Positions 58,271-64,000 of a stretch of 64,000 nucleotides of DNA are shown here, piece after piece. The notes below the pieces were generated by a model. It worked only from the letters and a program-made list of their open reading frames with translations, had not been told where the DNA came from and ran no database searches. Both the position numbers and the translations under genes were made by a program. Source of the stretch: Variovorax sp. OV700 (GTDB lineage Bacteria > Pseudomonadota > Gammaproteobacteria > Burkholderiales > Burkholderiaceae_C); assembly GCF_900099805.1 (NCBI RefSeq), contig NZ_FNDR01000001.1, positions 310,001 through 374,000 on the forward strand, given 5' to 3'. Each line of letters starts with the position of its first letter. Within the stretch, counting starts at the first letter, position 1.

Positions 58271-58810
58271 ATGAGTCGATTCCTCGGCGAGATTCGCCAG
58301 CTGGGCTATGTCGTGCACGACATCGAGGCCGCCATGGACTACTGGAGCACCACGCTGGGCGTAGGCCCCTGGTTCTACAACCCGAAGGTGCCCATCAAGA
58401 ACTACCGCTACAAGGGCGAGGCGCATGAGCCGCACAACTCGGTGGCGCTGGCCAACTCGGGCTATGTACAGGTCGAGCTCATCCAGACGCGCAACGACGT
58501 GCCCTCGATGTACCGCGACTTTTTGCAGGCCGGGCGCACCGGGCTGCAGCACGTCGCCTACTGGACGGCCAATTACGACACCGACCTTGCGCGCCTCACC
58601 GCACAAGGCTTCAAGCCCGTGATGAGCGGCGAGGTGGGCGAGCGCGGCCGCTTCATCTACTTCGACACCGAATACCACCCGGGCACGGTGATCGAGCTCT
58701 CCGAAGTGGCAGGCCCGAAAGGCAAGATGTTCGACCTGATCCGCAGCGCCTCCGAGGGCTGGGACGGCAGCGAGCCAGTGCGGCCCTTTCCCGACCTGAG
58801 CAAGCTGTGA
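58271..58810 (+). CDS. VOC-family (glyoxalase-fold) protein
   Basis: Protein of 179 aa, two betaalphabetabetabeta repeats: QLGYVVHDIEAAMDYWS (N-terminal module) and GLQHVAYWTANYDTDLARL (second module), ending VIELSEVAGPKG. Members are isomerases, lyases, dioxygenases or epimerases that bind a divalent metal. The position before a RuBisCO-like gene suggests an enzyme of the same sugar-acid route, perhaps an epimerase or isomerase; not readable from sequence. GGAG precedes the ATG, and the stop overlaps the next start (GTGA). Confidence 0.85.
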   Translation: MSRFLGEIRQLGYVVHDIEAAMDYWSTTLGVGPWFYNPKVPIKNYRYKGEAHEPHNSVALANSGYVQVELIQTRNDVPSMYRDFLQAGRTGLQHVAYWTANYDTDLARLTAQGFKPVMSGEVGERGRFIYFDTEYHPGTVIELSEVAGPKGKMFDLIRSASEGWDGSEPVRPFPDLSKL

Positions 58811-60090
58811 GCGTGACTATGGCGCCTGCCGAACGCATCCACGCGCGCTACCTCATCGAGACGCCGCTGGACCCGGCCGCCGTGGCCGAGGTGATGGCCG
58901 GCGAGCAATCGTGCGGCACCTTCACGCGTGTGGAGGGCGAAACCGATGCGCTGCGCGAACGCGCGCGCGCCACGGTCGAGGCCATCACCGAGCTCGCGCC
59001 CGTGCAAGTGCCGAGCCTGCCGAATGCGCTGCTCGAGCGCAAAGGCACGCGCGGCCCATGGCGGCGCGCGCATGTCGACATTTCTTTTCCCGTGGCCAAC
59101 ATCGGCGCCAACCTGCCGACGCTTGCGGCAACTGTGTCGGGCAACCTCTACGACCTGGGCGAAGTGACCGGCCTGCGGCTCGAATCGCTGCATGTGCCGG
59201 CCGCGTACCGCGCGCAGTTCGAGATGCCCCGTGTCGGCATCGCGGGCACGCGGCGCGCCACCGGCGTGGCAAGCGGTGCGCTGGTCGGCACGATCATCAA
59301 GCCGAACGTGGGCCTCTCAGCGGCCGAGACCGCCAAGCTGGTCGCAAGGCTCTGCGCCGCGGGCGTCGACTTCATCAAGGACGACGAGGTTTGCGCCGAC
59401 CCCGCGCATGCGCCGCTCGCCGAGCGCGTGCCCGCCGTGATGGCCGTGGTGCGCGCGCACCGGGAGCGCACTGGCAAGCACGTGATGGTGGCCTTCAACA
59501 TCACCGATGAAACGGATGCGATGAAGCGGCATGCCGACCTGGTCGAGCGCGGAGGCGGATCGTGCGTAATGGCCAGCCTCAACTGGTGCGGCCATTCGGG
59601 CATCCAGACGCTGCGGCGCCACACCGGCCTGGCGCTGCATGGGCATCGCAATGGCTACGGTGCGCTGTCGCGGCATCCGCTGCTGGGCGTTTCGTTTCAG
59701 GCCTATCAAACGCTGTGGCGGCTTGCGGGCGTCGACCATATGCACGTGCACGGCCTGCAAGGCAAGTTTTCGCAGCCCGACAGCGAAGTCATTGAATCGG
59801 CGCGCGACTGCTTCACGCCGTTGACCGATGCCGCCGACGACCGGGTGATGCCCGCTTTCTCGTCCGGCCAGTGGGCCGGCACGGTGCCCGCCACCTGGGC
59901 GGCCATCGGCAGCGACGATCTGCTCTTCATGGCCGGCGGCGGCATCCTCGCGCATCCCGATGGCGCGGCAGCCGGCGTGACCAGCATCCGGCAGGCCTGG
60001 TCGGCCACGCGGACCGGCACCACGCTGGACGAAGCGGCCCGCAGCGCGCCCGAACTGGCGCGCGCACTGGACTTCTTCGGCAAGCCATGA
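58807..60090 (+). CDS. RuBisCO-like protein (form IV), candidate sugar-acid phosphate decarboxylase
   Basis: Protein of 427 aa with the RuBisCO large-subunit fold. Seen motifs: GTIIKPNVGLS (first Lys of the KPK loop kept, second replaced by Asn), GVDFIKDDEV (the carbamylated Lys plus Asp and Glu metal ligands of RuBisCO are kept), LHGHRNG (His-Arg), VHGLQGKFSQ (loop-6-type Lys kept) and FMAGGGILAHPDG. This retained metal site fits a decarboxylase/retro-type reaction rather than CO2 fixation. RuBisCO-like proteins beside DUF1537 kinases include OiaX (3-oxo-isoapionate-4-phosphate decarboxylase, D-apiose catabolism). The next gene overlaps (ATGA). Confidence 0.9.
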   Translation: MSVTMAPAERIHARYLIETPLDPAAVAEVMAGEQSCGTFTRVEGETDALRERARATVEAITELAPVQVPSLPNALLERKGTRGPWRRAHVDISFPVANIGANLPTLAATVSGNLYDLGEVTGLRLESLHVPAAYRAQFEMPRVGIAGTRRATGVASGALVGTIIKPNVGLSAAETAKLVARLCAAGVDFIKDDEVCADPAHAPLAERVPAVMAVVRAHRERTGKHVMVAFNITDETDAMKRHADLVERGGGSCVMASLNWCGHSGIQTLRRHTGLALHGHRNGYGALSRHPLLGVSFQAYQTLWRLAGVDHMHVHGLQGKFSQPDSEVIESARDCFTPLTDAADDRVMPAFSSGQWAGTVPATWAAIGSDDLLFMAGGGILAHPDGAAAGVTSIRQAWSATRTGTTLDEAARSAPELARALDFFGKP

Positions 60091-61430
60091 GTCCGGCTCC
60101 GGCCATCGTCTACTACGGCGACGACTTCACAGGGGCGACCGACACGCTCGGCACCGCGGCGCGCGCCGGATTGCGCGCCCTGCTCTTCCTGAAGTCTCCC
60201 GACGCCGCCCGGATTGCGCAAGCCGGGCCGCTCGACGTGCTGGGCATTGCAGGCGCGGCGCGCGCCATGGCGCCCGAAGCCATGCAGGCCGAACTGGCGC
60301 CCGTCGCCACGCTGTTCCGTTCGCTCGGTGCACGCGTGCTGCACTACAAGACCTGCTCGACCTTCGACAGCGCGCCGCACATCGGCTCCATCGGCGCCGC
60401 CGTGCGCGCGCTGCGCGGTGCCGTCGAACAGCCGTGGACCGCCATCGTCGGCGGTCAGCCCAACCTCGGGCGGCACTGCCTCTTCGGCAACCTGTTCGCC
60501 GCGGCGGGCGCTGGCGGCGAGGTGTTCCGCATTGACCGGCATCCGACGATGAGCCGGCACCCTGTCACGCCGATGCACGAGGCGGACTTGCGGCTGCATC
60601 TGGCGAAGCAGGGCTTGGCAGGTGTGCGCTCCATTCCTTTCACGGTCGTCTCCCAGGGGCCAGAGGTGCTCGGCGAGGCGCTGCACCACGCATTGCACAC
60701 ACCCGTCGACTCTGCCGAAACCGGCGCCGTGCTGTTCGACGTGGCAGACGCCCCGCAGCTCGCAGCCATCGGCGAAGTGCTGTGGGCGGAGGCACGGCGC
60801 GCCACGTTGCTTGCCGTCGGGCCGAGCAGCGTGGTCGATGCGCTGGCCACCGCACTCGGCGCGCGCAGCACTGCGCGGGCCGAACAACGCCACGTCGCCC
60901 CCGCGCGCGGACCCGTGCTGGTGCTCGCGGGGAGCTTGTCGCCCGTGACGGCGCGGCAGGTGGCGGCGGCGCAGTCCTTCGACATCGTGTGGCTCGACGC
61001 GCCAAGGCTCGCGCTAAGGAACGCCGCCACGCTGGAGCGCCACGCGCAAGAAATCGCTCAGGGGCTGGCACGCGGCTGCAACGTGCTGGCCTGTACCCGC
61101 CCCGCCGGCCAGGAAGTCGATGAATTCAAGCTCGACGCCCAGGCGCTCGCGCGCGCCGGCGGCGACCTGCTGGCCAAGGTGCTGGCCAAGGTGCGACTGC
61201 AACGCGTCGGCATTGCCGGAGGCGACACCTCGAGCCACGCCGTGCAGGCGCTCGATGCCTGGGGGCTTTCTTACGTGGCCGATATGGGCGCGGGCGCGTC
61301 GCTTTGCCGGATTCACGGCGACGATGCCGCGCTCGACGGCATGGAGATCATGCTCAAGGGCGGCCAGATGGGCCCGGAAGATGTCTTCGAGCGCCTGGTG
61401 CGAGGTGCGCCAACCGCCCCGCTCCAGTGA
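60087..61430 (+). CDS. DUF1537-family sugar-acid kinase (OtnK/OiaK-like)
   Basis: Kinase of 447 aa of the four-carbon acid sugar kinase family: N-terminal YYGDDFTGATDTLGTAARAGL, KTCSTFDSAPHIGSIG, and C-terminal GIAGGDTSSHAVQALDAWG with the ATP-binding part. Known members phosphorylate 3-oxo-tetronates (OtnK), D-threonate or 3-oxo-isoapionate (OiaK). Pairing with a RuBisCO-like gene favours an OiaK-type role, i.e. making the 4-phosphate used by the decarboxylase. Coupled to it by ATGA overlap. Last gene of the operon. Confidence 0.91.
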   Translation: MSPAPAIVYYGDDFTGATDTLGTAARAGLRALLFLKSPDAARIAQAGPLDVLGIAGAARAMAPEAMQAELAPVATLFRSLGARVLHYKTCSTFDSAPHIGSIGAAVRALRGAVEQPWTAIVGGQPNLGRHCLFGNLFAAAGAGGEVFRIDRHPTMSRHPVTPMHEADLRLHLAKQGLAGVRSIPFTVVSQGPEVLGEALHHALHTPVDSAETGAVLFDVADAPQLAAIGEVLWAEARRATLLAVGPSSVVDALATALGARSTARAEQRHVAPARGPVLVLAGSLSPVTARQVAAAQSFDIVWLDAPRLALRNAATLERHAQEIAQGLARGCNVLACTRPAGQEVDEFKLDAQALARAGGDLLAKVLAKVRLQRVGIAGGDTSSHAVQALDAWGLSYVADMGAGASLCRIHGDDAALDGMEIMLKGGQMGPEDVFERLVRGAPTAPLQ

Positions 61431-61793
61431 GAAACAACGCGCCCGGGGCACCGAAACAGCGAATTCCAAGCGATGCTTCATTCATTAATTGAAACCAATA
61501 ATTTCAGCAGCAGCGGAATCATCTTCTTCAACTGCGCTGCAATCTTTAAAGATTTGCCCTCAAAAGAATTCTGAAGTTCTAATTTTTATTTCAATTGTCA
61601 GCCTGAAGTTTTCAACTCGCTGGCCGTGCGAGGGGTGCCGTTTTGGTGCAACGCCGCGCCCCGCTGTTACCCATTTCTGCCTATTGCCGTTCCTCATGGA
61701 GTGGTAACATTTGCACCGTTGACGGGTAACAATGCGCATCGCAGGTTACGAGCAGTTGTAGCTTTCCAAGCTTCGTCCGAACGGGGAATATCC
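61431..61793. promoter_or_regulatory. AT-rich upstream region of the yjb operon with four GTTAC/GTAAC repeats
   Basis: No gene is present in these 363 bp. 61470-61620 is distinctly AT-rich for this genome. GTTAC or its complement GTAAC occurs at 61666-61670, 61704-61708, 61726-61730 and 61745-61749; GTTACCC and GGGTAAC are inverted partners. This may be a regulator array for yjbE. Confidence 0.45.
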
Positions 61794-62084
61794 ATGAAAC
61801 ACAGTCACCTGATCGCAGCCATGGCCGTCGCAGCCTTTGCGACCGCACCTGCACTGGCCCAACAACTGCCCACGCCACCGGTCGACGCGGCTGCTGCCGT
61901 GCGCGCAGCAGGCGGTGGCAGCCTCACCGGGCAACAGGTCGGAATCATCGCTGGCAGCGGAGTGTTGCTGGCGGCCGCCGCTGGCGGTGGCGGCGGTGGT
62001 GGTGGCGGCGGTTTCCTCCTTCCCGGCGGCCCAGGCGGGACCGGAACCGGAACAGGAACTACCGGCAGCACTGGCACCAGGTAA
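61794..62084 (+). CDS. yjbE: YjbE-like secreted Gly/Thr-rich small protein
   Basis: Exported protein of 96 aa. A clear Sec signal (MKHSHLIAAMAVAAFATAPALAQ) is followed by an Ala-rich helix and a Gly run, ending in PGGTGTGTGTTGSTGTR-like Gly/Thr sequence. This is the layout of E. coli YjbE, first gene of the yjbEFGH exopolysaccharide operon. Function of YjbE is not known. GGGGA precedes ATG 61794. Confidence 0.8.
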   Translation: MKHSHLIAAMAVAAFATAPALAQQLPTPPVDAAAAVRAAGGGSLTGQQVGIIAGSGVLLAAAAGGGGGGGGGGFLLPGGPGGTGTGTGTTGSTGTR

Positions 62085-62143
62085 TGAACGGAGCCCTCCG
62101 CAAGGGGGGGTTCCTAGCGAGAGTCCAACGCACCGCTGGCGCA

Positions 62144-62479
62144 GTGCGAAAAAAGGGATGCTGCGTACTCGCATCATCCTTTTTTTTGGGCGGATGCTCT
62201 TCGAGCTGCTCGGCAATACTTGCCGCGGCTCGGCACCTCTACAAGGCCTCGCCCTCGGACTCCCACACGTTTCGTCCGGAATTCAGCTATTTGCGCGCCA
62301 CTTTCGAGGGCCGGGGACGCCTTGTGGGAATGGCCGGCCTCGCGACCAATTGGGTTGGCGACAGACTCAAAAAGGTGGTCCATTCCGAGCGGTGCCTTTC
62401 CCCTGATCCGTGCTTGAGCTTCGAACGGTGGAATCCGTCTGTGCCAGCCAACGTTGCTTCGACAAGCGCTGGTTCATGA
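62144..62479 (+). CDS. yjbF: YjbF/GfcB-like lipoprotein, much shortened (possibly broken)
   Basis: Frame of 111 aa from GTG 62144, giving a lipoprotein signal (MRKKGCCVLASSFFLGGC, lipobox LGGC), then FRPEFSYLRATFEGR and GRLVGMAGLATNW. GfcB/YjbF proteins are about 210 aa; here the segment between the two matches (about 30 residues) and the C-terminal half are missing. The frame also opens at ATG 62084, overlapping the yjbE stop. The stop overlaps the next start (ATGA). It may be an internally deleted pseudogene or a reduced but working lipoprotein. Confidence 0.6.
   Translation: MRKKGCCVLASSFFLGGCSSSCSAILAAARHLYKASPSDSHTFRPEFSYLRATFEGRGRLVGMAGLATNWVGDRLKKVVHSERCLSPDPCLSFERWNPSVPANVASTSAGS
62149..62187 (+). 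terminator. Terminator-like hairpin inside the yjbF signal-peptide codons
   Basis: AAAAAAGG (62149-62156) pairs with CCTTTTTT (62178-62185); ATG/CAT and TGCG/CGCA extend the stem with a bulge and one mismatch around a 4-nt loop, and the T-run is 8 nt long. It lies 65 nt after the yjbE stop. It can act as an intrinsic terminator or attenuator that makes yjbE mRNA more abundant than the rest of the operon. Confidence 0.6.
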
Positions 62480-64000
62480 CTCCACCCCCGCACGGCACTG
62501 TCATCAACCCACTTCACCTCACTCTGCTGGCCGCAGCGAGCGTGCTGATGATGTCCTCCGCCCACGCCGCCTCGAGCGCCCCTGCCGGCGCCGCAGAAGT
62601 GCGCCCGGGCGAGCGGCTCAGCGACTGGCTCCTGCGCCAGCCCGGGGAAGCGGCCGGCCCCGGCCTGGCGTGGCAGGTGCCGCAGGAAGTGCTCGCCCAG
62701 CAGTACCTGAAAGATACGCTGATGGTTCGGGTCGAAGCGGCCATCCGATCGGCCCCCTCGCCCGAGGAACGCGCGCCGCGCGAACGGCTCCTGGCCATGC
62801 TGAACAGCCTCCCGGCGACCGGCCGCGTGGCGCTGGGCATCGTCGATCCGCGCTGGCTGCAGGCGAATCCGAAAGAAGACCCGGTGCTCAGCGAAGGCCA
62901 GCGGCTCGCCGTTCCGCCCGCCCCGCTGCGAACGGTGACCGTGGTGCAGCCGGACGGCAGCTTTTGCCGTGTGCCGCACGAAAGCGGACGCTCGGTGCTC
63001 GACTACCTCAGCGCCTGCAAGCTCGACGGCCAAGCCGACTGGGCCTGGATCGCGCAGCCCGACGGCCGCACCGCGCGCGTCGGCATCGGGGCCTGGAACG
63101 CCGAGCCCGCCGATGAGCCCGCGCCCGGCGCCTGGATCTGGGCCCCGCCGAGCCGCATGCCCGATCTGGCGGGCCTGTCGGAAGGCATGATCAAGTTCCT
63201 GGCGGTGCAAGGCGCGTCGCCGCAGGAACTATTCAATGCGCCCCCGGCCGCCAACGCAGCCGTGTTCGCGGCACCCACCGTCACCGGGGCTCTCCCCGAG
63301 GCAGTGGCCTCGCAGCCGCTCCCGCTCCAGATCAGCGGCAACGACTGGGGCGAAACCGGCCTGCTGCAAACGCCAACGGCCCGCATGGGGCTGGCCGGCG
63401 ACATGCGCACGTCGTTCACGTCGATCTGGCCCTACACGCGGCTGAATTTCATGTTCCAGCCGCTGGACTGGCTGGAAGCGGGCTTTCGCTACACGTCAAT
63501 CTCCAACCGCGCGTACACAGCCAGCACCACCGGCCAGTCGAACAAGGACAAGAGCATCGATATCAAGGTGCGGCTGCTCAAGGAAAGCGCCCACGTGCCC
63601 GAGCTTGCGCTGGGCTTTCGCGACCTTGGCGGTACCGGCCTTTTCTCCGGCGAGTACCTGGTGGCCAGCAAGCGCTGGCATGACTTCGATTTCAGCCTTG
63701 GCATCGGATGGGGCTACCTGGGCGCGAGCGGCAACATCAGCAACCCCTTCAAGCTGCTGGGCAGCCGCTTCGACACCCGCGCTAGCGCGAGCAGCAATCA
63801 GGCCCGGTTCGGCTCCTACTTTCGTGGCCCTGCCGCCCTCTTTGGCGGCGTGCAGTGGCGCACGCCGTGGGAGCCGCTCACGCTCAAGCTCGAGTACGAC
63901 GGCAACGACTATCAAAGCGAGCCGCAGAACAACAACCAGCGCCAGCGCACGCCCTTCAACATCGGTCTTTCATACCGCGTGTCGCCCAAGGTCACGCTGT
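62476..64000 (+). CDS. yjbGH: GfcC(YjbG)-YjbH fusion exopolysaccharide protein (3' end outside window)
   Basis: The frame is open from ATG 62476 to the right edge (508 codons). After a signal peptide (about residues 1-31) comes a GfcC/YjbG domain (about 35-250: VRPGERLSDWLLRQP, GRSVLDYLSACKL). From about residue 280 comes YjbH: GLLQTPTARMGLAGDM, ALGFRDLGGTGLFSGEYLVA, SLGIGWGYLGASGN and ALFGGVQWRTPWEPLTLKLEY, all close to E. coli YjbH, an outer-membrane beta-barrel-type protein. E. coli has two separate genes. Probably about a third to a half of the protein is in the window. Role: export or assembly of an exopolysaccharide. Confidence 0.92.
   Translation, partial: MTPPPHGTVINPLHLTLLAAASVLMMSSAHAASSAPAGAAEVRPGERLSDWLLRQPGEAAGPGLAWQVPQEVLAQQYLKDTLMVRVEAAIRSAPSPEERAPRERLLAMLNSLPATGRVALGIVDPRWLQANPKEDPVLSEGQRLAVPPAPLRTVTVVQPDGSFCRVPHESGRSVLDYLSACKLDGQADWAWIAQPDGRTARVGIGAWNAEPADEPAPGAWIWAPPSRMPDLAGLSEGMIKFLAVQGASPQELFNAPPAANAAVFAAPTVTGALPEAVASQPLPLQISGNDWGETGLLQTPTARMGLAGDMRTSFTSIWPYTRLNFMFQPLDWLEAGFRYTSISNRAYTASTTGQSNKDKSIDIKVRLLKESAHVPELALGFRDLGGTGLFSGEYLVASKRWHDFDFSLGIGWGYLGASGNISNPFKLLGSRFDTRASASSNQARFGSYFRGPAALFGGVQWRTPWEPLTLKLEYDGNDYQSEPQNNNQRQRTPFNIGLSYRVSPKVTL

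Noticed and set aside
58807..60090. Carbon-fixing RuBisCO
   Set aside because: The second Lys of the KPK loop is Asn, there is no small subunit or phosphoribulokinase, and the neighbours are sugar-acid catabolic genes.

Overview
The window is GC-rich, densely coded DNA from a betaproteobacterium, most likely Comamonadaceae and probably Variovorax or a close relative. This rests on gene content and codon use: a Bug-type solute receptor, a DctQM-fused TRAP transporter, a MalQ-TreY fusion, an ACR3-type ars locus and a GfcC-YjbH fusion. It was not tested by a database search. I saw no rRNA, tRNA, CRISPR array, insertion sequence or integrase. It looks like ordinary chromosome rich in accessory metabolic and stress modules.

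Layout. (1) 1-16.3 kb, minus strand: a tightly packed operon glgB, glgE, treS-maltokinase, a CmpX-like membrane protein, glgX, treZ and malQ-treY. The last gene runs off the left edge. Together they can build branched alpha-glucan from trehalose (TreS, maltokinase, GlgE, GlgB) and return glucan to trehalose (GlgX, MalQ, TreY, TreZ). (2) 16.5-23.6 kb: stress genes (DUF1488-like, two Hsp20 proteins behind a sigma-32-like promoter, a phosphoribosyltransferase, an erythromycin-esterase-family protein) and two divergent GH13 enzymes. (3) 23.7-29.6 kb: a cyclic-di-GMP module: a four-PAS diguanylate cyclase, a MshEN-type secretion/pilus ATPase predicted to bind c-di-GMP, and an EAL phosphodiesterase. 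(4) 29.8-34.7 kb: exonuclease III, a divergent arsenic locus (acr3, arsR / arsC, arsH) and a Nudix protein with a degenerate metallo-beta-lactamase-like tail.

(5) 34.7-46.4 kb: a signalling island. It has a giant CheB-CheR-PAS-kinase-receiver protein, a KGG-motif protein, a free CheB, a second hybrid kinase, a sigma-54 activator, a membrane-anchored kinase fragment with only the His-phosphotransfer part, and an rpoN-type sigma-54 gene preceded by an exact -24/-12 promoter. (6) 46.4-49.5 kb: small uncharacterised proteins, a LuxR-type and a Crp/Fnr-type regulator. (7) 49.7-61.4 kb: sugar-acid catabolism. One operon has a Bug receptor, a UxaA-family dehydratase and an HpcH/HpaI aldolase, next to a LysR gene. 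A second has TRAP DctP, fused DctQM, a VOC protein, a RuBisCO-like protein and a DUF1537 kinase, next to a LacI gene. The RuBisCO-like plus DUF1537 pair resembles the 3-oxo-isoapionate branch of D-apiose catabolism, but the upstream dehydrogenases are absent, so the substrate is open. (8) 61.8-64 kb: a yjbE-yjbF-yjbGH exopolysaccharide operon with a much shortened yjbF; the fused yjbGH gene runs off the right edge.

The best candidates for new biology are the RuBisCO-like sugar-acid cluster, the rpoN2 / activator / phosphotransfer-only kinase island, and the c-di-GMP-controlled ATPase module.
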